Of a stretch of 37,500 nucleotides of DNA, positions 1-11,674 are shown in pieces. Below the pieces are notes generated by a model that was given only the letters and a program-made list of their open reading frames with translations, had not been told where the DNA came from and searched no databases. The DNA comes from Phycisphaera mikurensis. Lineage in GTDB: Bacteria; Planctomycetota; B15-G4; JADJEK01. The translations under genes were made by a program, and so were the position numbers. Location: NCBI GenBank assembly GCA_020723465.1, contig DYIW01000014.1, forward strand, positions 1 to 37,500. The letters are read 5' to 3'. Within the stretch, counting starts at the first letter, position 1. Each line of letters begins with the position of its first letter.

Positions 1-415
1 GGATGCGCTCGCCCGCGGCCACGTCCGCGTGCAGGCGGCCGTAGGTCAGCGGCAGCGCCACGACGCCGCGCGGCCGTGCACCTCCGGCGGCGGCGCCGCC
101 GAGCAGCACCTGCTCGCCCTGGCGCAGCTCGACCGGCGCCTGCAGCCGGCCCACGCGCACGCGCGGCCCCTGCAGGTCCTGCAGCACGGCGATCGGCCGG
201 CCCGCGCGCCGCGCCGCCGCGCGAATGGCCTGGACCACGCGCGCGTGCGCGGCCACGTCGCCGTGCGAGAAGTTGAGGCGCGCCACGTCCATCCCGGCCG
301 CGATGAGCGCGGCGAGCACGCGCGGCGACGAGGTCGCCGGGCCGATGGTGGCGCAGATCCTGGTGAGCCGGGGGCGGGAACCGGGCGGGTCCCGCCGGGG
401 GCGCGGCGCGGGCAC
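1..415 (-). CDS. pyk: pyruvate kinase, N-terminal part (runs off window edge)
   Basis: Not in ORF track (no stop inside window). Reading minus from GTG 415: VPAPRPRRDPPGSRPRLTRICATIGPATSSPRVLAALIAAGMDVARLNFSHGDVAAHARVVQAIR...; matches pyruvate kinase N-terminus (CTIGPAS...L..LI.AGMDVARLNFSHG). Confidence 0.85.
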   Translation of the reverse strand, partial: MPAPRPRRDPPGSRPRLTRICATIGPATSSPRVLAALIAAGMDVARLNFSHGDVAAHARVVQAIRAAARRAGRPIAVLQDLQGPRVRVGRLQAPVELRQGEQVLLGGAAAGGARPRGVVALPLTYGRLHADVAAGERI

Positions 416-424
416 GGAGTCCTG

Positions 425-1039
425 CTAGGGAACGACCTGCTCCACCGCGTCCACGAACCTGACCGGCTCGCGGTGCGGGTCGAACCGGTCACCCTTCTTC
501 TCGTAGCGCAGCACCAGCTCCAGGTTCTCCTTCTCGAAAGACAGACCGACCTTCTTCACCGGGTCGGCGTAGCCGGCGCAGCGCACCTTGATGCGGTCGA
601 TGTTCTCCTCGAACTCCCGGCTGTCGGGCTTCCTGAACTGGAAGATCGCCACGGCGCGGACCGTCTCCCCGGCCGCGAGTTCGAGTCCCGCGAGCGCGGT
701 CACGTCCTTCACGTCCGCGCCGTGCAGGTCGCGCACTTTGGCCAGGGCACGCGGATAGTACCCCTCGCTGGTCACGAGCTCGTTCGCGTCGGTCTCGGCC
801 CTGAGGTGCAGCGCCAGGCGGATGGCTTCGTCGTGCGCGTTCGTGATGGTGTAGACGAAGTACCAGTACACCTGAGCGGGACCCTTCGGCGGCTGCACGG
901 TCAGGCGGCCGCAGGAGTTGCGGGCGCTGTCGTCGGGCTTGATGCCCAGCTTCCAGCGCAGGACGCTCTCGCCCGCCGTCGCGCCGCAAGCGAGCAGGCC
1001 CAGGGTGCACGCCGTCAAGGCAAGGGTCGTGAAACGCAT
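425..1039 (-). CDS. hypothetical secreted protein / possible lipoprotein
   Basis: 204 aa ORF, signal peptide MRFTTLALTACTLGLLACGATAG with possible lipobox, good SD (gggaggga) before ATG; family not recognised. Confidence 0.7.
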   Translation of the reverse strand: MRFTTLALTACTLGLLACGATAGESVLRWKLGIKPDDSARNSCGRLTVQPPKGPAQVYWYFVYTITNAHDEAIRLALHLRAETDANELVTSEGYYPRALAKVRDLHGADVKDVTALAGLELAAGETVRAVAIFQFRKPDSREFEENIDRIKVRCAGYADPVKKVGLSFEKENLELVLRYEKKGDRFDPHREPVRFVDAVEQVVP

Positions 1040-1058
1040 CAGCCGTCCCTCCCGGGAT

Positions 1059-1751
1059 TCAGTCGATCAGGAGCTTTCTGAGTGGCTCGAAGGGCGAGTC
1101 CGGGCCGACCACGAGGTAGTCGAGCCCGGCGAGGTCGAGGCCTCGCTCGCGCACGTCGATGTCGATGTCGAATGTCCGCACCGCGCCGTCCGCGTACAGG
1201 TAGTTCGTGCCGTGGCGATGGTTGCCGTCGCCGTCGTTGTCGTCCGCCGCGATGACTTCCTCGTCCATCTTGCTCTTGTTGATCGGGAAGTTCTTGGCGT
1301 CGCGGCCGGCGTAGTCGATCGTCATCGGGTTGAGGTCGTCCCAGTCCTTGTAGGCCGAACCCTCGTCCGGATCATCCTCGGTCCAGTTGATGGACTGTGA
1401 GTTCGGACAGATGAAGGCCGAGCTGTTCTTGCCCGTGATCATGCCGTCGCGGTAGAGGATGAGCAGGAAGCGGATGCCCGACTCGCTGGGCCAGCGCTGG
1501 TTGCGGTTGCGCTGCACCCAGAGCATCATCTCTTTGCCGATCTGGGACAGGTTGTTGGCGCAGGCGCTCAGGTTGGCCTTGTCCATGGCGCCCTGGTAGA
1601 TGGGCACCGCCAGCGCCAAGAGGGCGCCGATGATCGTCACCACCACCAGGATCTCGATCAGGGTGAAACCGGCGCTGCGCGGCGAGCTGGACATGGCATC
1701 GATTCCGTCTGGGAGCCTGCGGCTGACGCGCGCCCGCAACCTCGCGCGCAC
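1059..1751 (-). CDS. type II secretion/prepilin-like protein (N-terminal methylation motif, DUF1559-like layout)
   Basis: [26 protein letters not shown] prepilin motif and C-terminal [16 protein letters not shown]. Start either GTG 1751 (leaderless-like context) or ATG 1694 ([14 protein letters not shown]). Confidence 0.85.
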   Translation of the reverse strand: MRARLRARVSRRLPDGIDAMSSSPRSAGFTLIEILVVVTIIGALLALAVPIYQGAMDKANLSACANNLSQIGKEMMLWVQRNRNQRWPSESGIRFLLILYRDGMITGKNSSAFICPNSQSINWTEDDPDEGSAYKDWDDLNPMTIDYAGRDAKNFPINKSKMDEEVIAADDNDGDGNHRHGTNYLYADGAVRTFDIDIDVRERGLDLAGLDYLVVGPDSPFEPLRKLLID

Positions 1752-1882
1752 GCCAGACTCTAGCGCCCGACGCGGTCATGGTAACTGGCGCGCCTGGCGA
1801 TGCAAGCGCCGACTTTGGGCGGGTTTGGGCTTGAGGCCGACGCCGCTCCCAGCCTCCAGGCGACCGCCTGGCCGCGCTTCCG

Positions 1883-3052
1883 CTACTTCAGCCCGCAGGC
1901 CTTCCTGAGCAGCTTCGCCTTGTCCGTGCGCTCCCAGGTGAAACCCGGGCCGCTGCGGCCGAAGTGGCCGTGCCGCGCGGTCTCGAAGAACACGGGGCGG
2001 CGCAGGTTCAGAGCCTTGATGATGCCAGCCGGCCTGAGGTCGAAGTGGCGGCGCACGGCCTCCAGGATCGTGTCGTCGTCCACGCAGCCGGTGCCGAAGG
2101 TGCTGACGTTCAGGGAGACCGGCTCGGCCATGCCGATCGCGTACGCGACCTGCAGCTCGCAGCGCTCCGCCAGGCGGGCGGCGACCACGTTCTTCGCCAC
2201 CCAGCGCGCGGCGTAGGCGGCGCTGCGGTCCACCTTGGACGGGTCCTTGCCGGAGAAGGCGCCGCCGCCGTGGCGGCCCATGCCGCCGTAGGTGTCGACG
2301 ATGATCTTGCGCCCGGTCAGGCCGGTGTCGCCGTGCGGCCCGCCGATGACGAAGCGGCCGGTCGGGTTGATGTGGAACTTGGTGTCGGCGTCGAGCAGCC
2401 GCGCCGGGATGACCTTCTTGATGGCGTGCGCGATCAGGTCGCGGCGGATGGTGGCGTGGCGCACCTCGGGCGCGTGCTGGGCCGAGATGACCACGGCGTC
2501 GACGCGCGCCGGCTTGCCGTTCGCGTACTCCACCGTGACCTGCGACTTGCAGTCCGGCCTGAGCCAGGAGATCTTCTTCTTGAAGCGCAGCTCCGCCAGG
2601 CGCGCCACCAGCTTGTGCGCGAACATGATCGGCGCGGGCATCAGCTCCGGCGTCTCGCGACAGGCGTAGCCGAACATCATGCCCTGGTCGCCGGCCCCCT
2701 GCTCCTTGTGCAGACCCTGGCCGGCGGTCACGCCCTGCGAGATGTCGGGCGACTGGCTGTGCACCGCGACGAGCACGCCCGCGGTCTCGCCGCAGATGCC
2801 GAACTCGTCGTCCGTGTAGCCGATCCGGGTCATGGTGTCGCGGGCGATCTGGGCGTAGTCCACGACCGCCTTGCTGGTGATCTCGCCGGAGATCACGCAC
2901 AGTCCCGTGGTGACCAGCGTCTCGCAGGCGACCCGGGAGGCCGGGTCCTCGGCGATCAGCGCGTCCAGGATCGCGTCCGAGATCTGATCCGCGACCTTGT
3001 CGGGATGCCCCATCCCGACCGACTCGGAAGTGAAGAGATGACGTTCGGCCAT
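1883..3052 (-). CDS. metK: S-adenosylmethionine synthetase
   Basis: [33 protein letters not shown]..., [35 protein letters not shown] motifs. ORF track extends to 3124 but MAERH at 3052 is the likely start. Confidence 0.97.
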   Translation of the reverse strand: MAERHLFTSESVGMGHPDKVADQISDAILDALIAEDPASRVACETLVTTGLCVISGEITSKAVVDYAQIARDTMTRIGYTDDEFGICGETAGVLVAVHSQSPDISQGVTAGQGLHKEQGAGDQGMMFGYACRETPELMPAPIMFAHKLVARLAELRFKKKISWLRPDCKSQVTVEYANGKPARVDAVVISAQHAPEVRHATIRRDLIAHAIKKVIPARLLDADTKFHINPTGRFVIGGPHGDTGLTGRKIIVDTYGGMGRHGGGAFSGKDPSKVDRSAAYAARWVAKNVVAARLAERCELQVAYAIGMAEPVSLNVSTFGTGCVDDDTILEAVRRHFDLRPAGIIKALNLRRPVFFETARHGHFGRSGPGFTWERTDKAKLLRKACGLK

Positions 3053-3140
3053 GTAGTGTTCCTTCAGCCAGCTTCGGGCGGCGGCGCGCCGCGCGCCGCG
3101 GGGCCCGCGCGATGGAGCGTTCATCGGCCCCGCGCGGCGC

Positions 3141-4488
3141 TCAGCAGAACCACCGCTCCTCGATCAAACGACTGGTCCGGCCGGCCGCTCCGCGCGCCCG
3201 CTCCAGCGCGCGCTTTCCGGCCGCGGCCATGGCCGCGCCGGCGCCGCCGAAGAGGTCACGGGCCGCCGCGAGCAGCTCCGCCGGATCGTTCAAGACCCTG
3301 ATCGCTCCGGCTTCCTCGAGGAAGAGGACGTCGGAGCGCACGTTTCTATGGTGTCCGCCGACCAGGACCGGGACCCCGGCGAGGACCGGCTCGAACACGT
3401 TGTGGCCCCCGACGCCGGGGACGAGCGAGCCGCCCACGATGGCCAGGTCGGCCGCCGCATAGAGTGCGGCCAGTTCGCCCATCGTGTCCACCACGACCAC
3501 GGTCGCGGCCGCGCGGCCGCCTGCCTGGCGTGCCGGGCCCGCCGCGCGCAGGCGCGTGAGCCGGAGCGACGCCAGACCAGCATTCTGGAGATCCCTCTCG
3601 GCCTGCGCAAGCCGCTCGGCGTGGCGCGGCGCGACGAGCAGCCAGAAGGGAACCGGCGCCTCGCCGGCCAGAGCGAGCGCCGCCCGACCCACGAGCGCCT
3701 CCTCGCCGGCGTGCGTGGAGCCGGCCACGAGCACGCGCGCCGCCGGCTCGATGCCAAGCGCCTGGCGCGCCGCCGCCCGGTCCGGCGCCGCGCCGCGCGG
3801 CGCGTCCACCTTGAGGTTGCCGGTGACCGCGACGCGCTCCGCGGGCACCCCCAGCGCAGAGAGGCGCTCCTGGCACTCGTCGTTCTGCACGGCGAACAGG
3901 CCGACGCGGTCGAGGCCGACGAAGCGGCGCGCCCCGGGAAAGCGCAGGCGGCGGCTGGTGGTCGCGCCGATGCGGCCGTTGGCCACGGCCACGCCCGCGC
4001 CGCGCCGCCAGGCGGCATGCACCAGGTTCGGCCAGAGCTCCAGCTCCACCAGGACCAGCACGGTGGGATCGACACGCGCCATCACGCGCCGCGCCAGGGG
4101 GCCGAGGTCGAGGGGCAGCACGAAGGCCGTGCTCCTCGGCAGAAGGCGGCGCGCGACCTCCACCCCGGCCGCGGTCACGCTGGACAGCACCACCTCCAGG
4201 TCCGGACGGCGCTCCCCGAGGAAACGCGCCAGCGCCGCCGCCGCGGCCATCTCGCCGGCCGAGCCGGCGTGGATCCAGACGCGCGGTCGCGACCCGCGAG
4301 GCGGCGGCAGGAGAAGCGCCAGGCGCTCGGCCAGGCCAGAGCGGTAGCGCGGCCGCGTGGCCACGCGCAGGAGCAGCCAGGGCGAGGCGAGCAGCAACCC
4401 GCCGGCGAGCAGCAGGTCGTAGGCGAGCAGGCGCAGGCGCGGCGCCGCGCGCGCGGCCCCGGGACTCGTTCCAGCGGGCGCCGTGCGA

Positions 4489-4496
<8 letters not shown>
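3141..4496 (-). CDS. waaA: 3-deoxy-D-manno-octulosonic acid (Kdo) transferase
   Basis: [14 protein letters not shown]...[62 protein letters not shown]: WaaA/KdtA family motifs. Confidence 0.92.
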
Positions 4497-7545
<3,049 letters not shown>

Positions 7546-7608
7546 GGCGCCGGACGTCACTTCCCGGGCGGGGCGCCGTCGCGCGACCGCCGCCGGAACG
7601 GTTTACTT

Positions 7609-7621
7609 GTCCGTATCGGAC
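7609..7621. promoter_or_regulatory. short perfect inverted repeat GTCCG-TAT-CGGAC upstream of secA
   Basis: gtccgtatcggac lies ~64 bp upstream of the secA start; function unknown. Confidence 0.25.
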
Positions 7622-7736
7622 GGAATGGGCGACGTTAGCCGCGGATGCGGCGCAAGTCAACTCGGCAGGCGCGCCGGCAGCGGTCGAGGGTGGCGCGCGG
7701 CACGGCGCCGAGGCCGAGTACGTCGCGGAAGGCGGG

Positions 7737-7954
7737 CACATCGCGCCGGGGCCGCGACCGGACTCCGCCGCCCGCGTCCAGCTTGGGCACGCGGCTCACT
7801 CCCCTGACCTTGGGCAAGGCGAGCGCCGCCGCGAGGCGAAAGCGCGAAGTCCGTGGCACGAAAGGGGCCGCCTCCCGTCCGCTCCCGCCCTCCTCCTTGC
7901 CACGCCGCGCCAGGAGCGTCCGGCTGGTCAACGCTGCTTGGGATGTTCGCGCCA
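7737..7954 (-). repeat. dispersed ~210-220 bp element, copy C (upstream of secA)
   Basis: Aligns end to end by eye with copies at 9384-9593 and 22187-22396: tggcgcgaacatcccaagcagcg...gcgcggcgtggcaagga...caaggtcagggg...tggacgcgggcggcgg...cgcgatgtg. Confidence 0.7.
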
Positions 7955-8053
7955 CGCGCAAATCCCGACGGTTCACGGCGCCACCAAGCCGGGATTCGCT
8001 ACAGGCCGACGGCGACCAACCTCTTTCGCCGCCACGCACGTCGTTTCCTCACC

Positions 8054-9385
8054 CTATCCCGCCCTCTGCCCCGTCCGCGTCTCGCTCACTCGCCGGAACA
8101 GGAATTCGGTCTGGGCCTTGATGGGCTTGCCCTCGACCTCGAGCACGGGATAAGCCAGGAAGTTGATCGGACCGGAAACCGGTCCCGGATCGACCACCAG
8201 ATCGCGGCCCCGGCTCAGCTCGAGACGGTTGGCGGGCTGATGGCCGAAGTAGTAGCTCGCCAGCCCCGAGTTCTTGTCGGCCTCGCTGATGTCCACCGGC
8301 CACCACCGGCCGTCGGCGCAGAACTCGGCCCAGCAATGGTAGCCGTCGATCCCGCCGTCGTTCCTTTCCGATGGGATCGCGGCGCCGATGGCGAAGCGGG
8401 CGGGGATGTCGACGCTGCGCGCCAGCGCGATGAAGTAGGCGTGAAAATCGGTGCAGTTTCCGCTCTTGGCCCGACATGCGTACAGTGCATCGCCCTGCCC
8501 CCAGCCCGAGCCATACCGGGCGTATCGGACCTGGTCGATCACGTGGTCGTAGAGCGCCCGCGCGCGCATGAGATCCGAGGCCTTTCCTTCGACCGCCTTC
8601 TCGGCGATCGCGCGCAAGGATGGGTCATTCGGAACCAAGTGCTCGGGTTCGAGGTCCCTATCGGGCGAGGAGTTTCCCACGGGATACGGGGACTGCTCCT
8701 CTCGTCGGACGTGGTACAGAATCTCGATCGTCTTGCCGCTCTCCTCCGGTCCCGCGCGCAGGAACAGGACCTTGTTCCCGTACTTGTGCTCCTCGAGCTG
8801 TTGCGTCCCCGGCGGTGCGGAGATCCCCTTGACCTCGACGGACTGATACGCGTCCGATTGCGCCACCGGCAGCCACAGTCTGGCCTCTCCGGCGAGCTGG
8901 GGAAGTCGAACACGATAGGTGAACTCGAAGGTATCCTCGCCCTGGATCACGCCCAGGAGGCGGGGAGTCGCATCAGTCACCGGGACGCGAGCCCACCCAC
9001 CGTCCTCCTGCTGTTCCCAGGCGTAGAGCGGCTGCCCGTTGATCTTGTGCACGGTGGTTTCCGTCACCATCATGTCGCCCGGTCCGCCTCTGAGGAAGAA
9101 GTCCACGTCGTAGACCGGACCGTCCGTCCCCACCAGGTCCACGCACGCAAACTGCACGCCGCCGCCGAGGTCCGCGAGATACTCCATGTGGACTCTCACG
9201 AGCTTCAGCCGCAGCTCCTTTCCGTCGTGCTGCATGGGGAAGAACCCGCCGCCGGCCTCGGACCTGCCGGCGACGTGCTCTTCGATCGCGGCGGCGATCT
9301 GCTCGATGCTGGCGTCCTGCTCCTCTGCGAGCGCGTGACCCGCGATGAACGCCCCGAGCAGGCCCGCCAGGACCCTCAGCTTCAC
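8054..9385 (-). CDS. secreted transglutaminase-like (Cys-His-Asp) protein
   Basis: ARALYDHVIDQVRYARYGSGWGQGDALYACRAKSGNCTDFHAYFIALARSVDIPARFAIG...YHCWAEFCADGRWWPVDISEADKN; signal peptide VKLRVLAGLLGAFIAGHALA from GTG 9385. Longer ATG start at 9436 would read into repeat copy B. Confidence 0.85.
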   Translation of the reverse strand: MKLRVLAGLLGAFIAGHALAEEQDASIEQIAAAIEEHVAGRSEAGGGFFPMQHDGKELRLKLVRVHMEYLADLGGGVQFACVDLVGTDGPVYDVDFFLRGGPGDMMVTETTVHKINGQPLYAWEQQEDGGWARVPVTDATPRLLGVIQGEDTFEFTYRVRLPQLAGEARLWLPVAQSDAYQSVEVKGISAPPGTQQLEEHKYGNKVLFLRAGPEESGKTIEILYHVRREEQSPYPVGNSSPDRDLEPEHLVPNDPSLRAIAEKAVEGKASDLMRARALYDHVIDQVRYARYGSGWGQGDALYACRAKSGNCTDFHAYFIALARSVDIPARFAIGAAIPSERNDGGIDGYHCWAEFCADGRWWPVDISEADKNSGLASYYFGHQPANRLELSRGRDLVVDPGPVSGPINFLAYPVLEVEGKPIKAQTEFLFRRVSETRTGQRAG

Positions 9386-9593
9386 ATCGCGGCGGCGCCC
9401 CGACCAAGCTCGGCGGCCTGCGTCCATCTCAAGCATCGGGAACGCTCCCTGCCTTGCTTGGGCCCGCGCCGGCGCGAGTCGGGATTTCGCAGTCGGTGAA
9501 GTGTGGGGTCCTTCGCTGCGCTCGCATTCTCATCCTTGCCACGCCGCGCGAGGACCGCGTTGCTCGTTGATCCTGCACGCGATCTTTGCGCCA
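9384..9593 (-). repeat. dispersed ~210-220 bp element, copy B (abuts start of transglutaminase gene)
   Basis: tggcgcaaagatcgcgtgcaggatcaacgag...cgcggcgtggcaaggatgag...caaggcagggagcg...atggacgcaggccgccgagcttggtcggggcgccgccgcgatgtg aligns with copies A and C. Confidence 0.75.
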
Positions 9594-9666
9594 GACGAAG
9601 CTCCTGGCGGCAAGTGGCCCCCTTCGCCTGGCCTCCACGGGCCGAGCCGCCGCCCGTCCGTCGCGA

Positions 9667-10110
9667 TCACTTCCTGGGATGCTCCGTCTGCGCGGCCGCC
9701 GCGGGCTTCACCGCCCCCACCACCCTGGTCACCTCGAGCACACGCTCTTCCGTGTAGACCTTTCCCTTCAGTGTCACCGTTTCGCCGTGGTGCTCCTTGA
9801 CGACGGACTGCGCGTTGTCGACGTCCAGGTAGTGCAGGACCCATCCCTCCAAGTCCGGACGCGCCTCTCCGTACGCGGAGGCGCTGGTCACCTTCAAGGC
9901 GTGCCGGTGTCCGTACTTGCCGCATTGCGCGGCGGCGCCTTCCTGGTGCTGCAGGGTGCAGCCCAGGCAGACGTTCTCTCCCGCGACAGTCGCTTCCACC
10001 ACCTTCGCGTTCGCCGGCCTCTTCTTCGCGCACGCCGGATGGTCCTGCGCGAAGGCGTATCCTGCGATCGCCAGTCCAAACATGCTCGCCAGCAGCATTC
10101 CTCTGTTCAT
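9667..10110 (-). CDS. small secreted CxxC/His-rich protein, paralog 1
   Basis: MNRGMLLASMFGLAIAGYAFAQ signal peptide; GENVCLGCTLQHQEGAAAQCGKYGHRHALKV; SD aaggaagg; adjacent homologous ORF. Confidence 0.8.
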   Translation of the reverse strand: MNRGMLLASMFGLAIAGYAFAQDHPACAKKRPANAKVVEATVAGENVCLGCTLQHQEGAAAQCGKYGHRHALKVTSASAYGEARPDLEGWVLHYLDVDNAQSVVKEHHGETVTLKGKVYTEERVLEVTRVVGAVKPAAAAQTEHPRK

Positions 10111-10179
10111 CGTTCGCCTTCCTTCGCTCTCATGCTTCGCCTGCACTCCACGATCCGAACCACCGCCAGCCCGTCCCGA

Positions 10180-10644
10180 TCACTTCTTGGGATGCTCCGT
10201 CTTGGGATGCTCCGTCTTGGGATGCTCCGGCTGCGCGGGCGTCGCCGACGCCTCCACCTCGGCGACCTCGAGCACGCGTTCCTCGGCGTAGACCTTTCCC
10301 TTCACGGTCAGCGTCTCGCCGTGGTGCTCTTTGATGACGGACTGCGCGTCGTCGGTGTCCAGGTAGTGCAGAACCCACCCCTCCATCTCCGGATGCTCCT
10401 CACCTGCCGTGGACGCGCTGGTCACCTTCAGCGCGTGCCGGTGTCCGTACTTGGCGCACTGTGCGGCGGCGCCTTTCTGGTGCTGCAGGGTGCAGCCCAG
10501 GCAGATGTTCTCCCCCATGACGGTCGATTCCGCCACATTGGCGCTCGCAGGCTGCTTCTTCGCGGTTGCGGGGTGTTCTTGCGCGAGGGCGTATCCGGCG
10601 ATCGCCAATGCCACCAGACTCGCCGTCAAAGTTCCTCTCTTCAT
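10180..10644 (-). CDS. small secreted CxxC/His-rich protein, paralog 2
   Basis: MKRGTLTASLVALAIAGYALAQ; GENICLGCTLQHQKGAAAQCAKYGHRHALKV; VKEHHGE.. replaced by IKEHHGETLTVKGKVYAEERVLEV; SD aagaggaaag. Confidence 0.82.
   Translation of the reverse strand: MKRGTLTASLVALAIAGYALAQEHPATAKKQPASANVAESTVMGENICLGCTLQHQKGAAAQCAKYGHRHALKVTSASTAGEEHPEMEGWVLHYLDTDDAQSVIKEHHGETLTVKGKVYAEERVLEVAEVEASATPAQPEHPKTEHPKTEHPKK
10186..10230. repeat. 15-bp tandem repeat x3 (cttgggatgctccgt) coding C-terminal TEHPK repeats
   Basis: Three consecutive 15-bp units 10186-10200, 10201-10215, 10216-10230 giving ...EHPKTEHPKTEHPKK. Confidence 0.9.
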
Positions 10645-10729
10645 CGGTCGCTTTCCTCTTGTACTCGGAGCCGTGGTGGCCCGGTCCGAATCATGGGTGA
10701 GTCACCGCCGCCCACCGGCGCCTCGAGCC

Positions 10730-10757
10730 CCTCCTTGCCCGCATGGGCAAGAAGGGA
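10730..10757. other. stem-loop CTTGCCC-GCAT-GGGCAAG with extended outer pairing
   Basis: cctccttgcccgcatgggcaagaagggagccc: perfect 7-bp inner stem, 4-nt loop, between the paralog pair and the repeat array. Confidence 0.5.
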
Positions 10758-10820
10758 GCCCGTGTCGCTGACAGGCCGGGCCTACTAGCACCTCGACGAT
10801 TGCTGTCAAGGACCGGCCTG

Positions 10821-11447
10821 GCACCGGGCGTCTCCGGTGCATGCCTTCCGGGGCGGGAGCGGGCCCTTCTCCCGCCCGCGAACGCCTACCTTGACTACGT
10901 GGTACCGAAGCGGCCCGCCTTGACCCGGACCATCGAGACGGCGCGATGGCGCAGCGGAGCGGCGTTTCCCTGGTGGAGGGGACGGCCGCGATCGCTCGGC
11001 ACACATCCCCTCCCCTCCGGTTCCGTGTAACCGGCTGCGACGCCTGTCTCACCGCGCGTCCCCGCGCGGTGCACCATTCCGGGGCGGGAGCGGGCTCCTC
11101 TCCCGCCCGCGAACGCCGACCTTGAGTACGTGGAACCGAAGCGGCCCGCCTTGACCCGGGCCATCGAGACGGCGCGATGGCGCAGCGAAGCGGCGTTTCC
11201 CTGGTGGAGGGGACGGACCCGATCGCTCCGCTCACATCCCCTCCCCTCCGGTTCCGTGTAACCGGCTGCGACGCCTGTCTCACCGCGCGTCCCCGCGCGG
11301 TGCACCATTCCGGGGCGGGAGCGGGCTCCTCTCCCGCCCGCGAACGCCGACCTTGAGTACGTGGAACCGAAGCGGCCCGCCTTGACCCGGGCCACCGAGA
11401 CGGCGCGATGCAGGAGCGGAGCGGCCTTTCCCCGGTTGAGTGGCCGC
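10821..11447. repeat. tandem array of 231-bp units, about 2.6 copies, each with multiple hairpins
   Basis: The string ccggggcgggagcggg starts at 10848, 11079 and 11310 (period 231). Units share ...gtggaaccgaagcggcccgccttgacccgggccatcgagacggcgcgatgg....; third copy decays after about 11409-11447. Confidence 0.92.
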
Positions 11448-11548
11448 CAGCGCCGACGTACCAACCGGCACCCGGCGATCCTTCACGACTCTGGACCGCC
11501 AGCATCGCCTTCACCTCGAAGAGGCTCCTTCCGATCATCGCGCGCTCG

Positions 11549-11660
11549 ATGCACCGGGAGGCGCGATGCGGCCACGGACCCCGGGGAAACGGCCGCGATC
11601 GCTCGGCACACATCCCCTCCCCTCCCCCTCCCCTCCCCTCCGGTTCCCAACCAAACAGCC
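11549..11660. repeat. diverged partial copy of the 231-bp unit
   Basis: acggccgcgatcgctcggcacacatcccctcccctcc is identical to copy 1 (around 10981-11018), flanked by weaker similarity (ctcgatgcaccgggaggcgcgatg...). Confidence 0.7.
11614..11641 (-). other. G-quadruplex-type G-tract run on minus strand
   Basis: Plus strand cccctcccctccccctcccctcccctcc = minus ggaggggaggggagggggaggggagggg. Confidence 0.7.
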
Positions 11661-11674
11661 GCGAAGCCCTAGCC

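Noticed and set aside
2953-3140. SAM riboswitch upstream of metK
   Set aside because: Short spacer to the upstream gene with no recognisable SAM-riboswitch core by eye.
7853-9499. 548-aa plus-strand ORF
   Set aside because: Antisense to the transglutaminase; only its ends are interesting because they overlap the dispersed element (reported separately).
10848-11447. CRISPR array
   Set aside because: Period of 231 bp with whole-unit similarity, no short repeats with unique spacers and no cas genes.
7738-11447. The dispersed element and the 231-bp array being the same family (similar lengths)
   Set aside because: No alignable sequence found between the two in either orientation; similar length appears coincidental.
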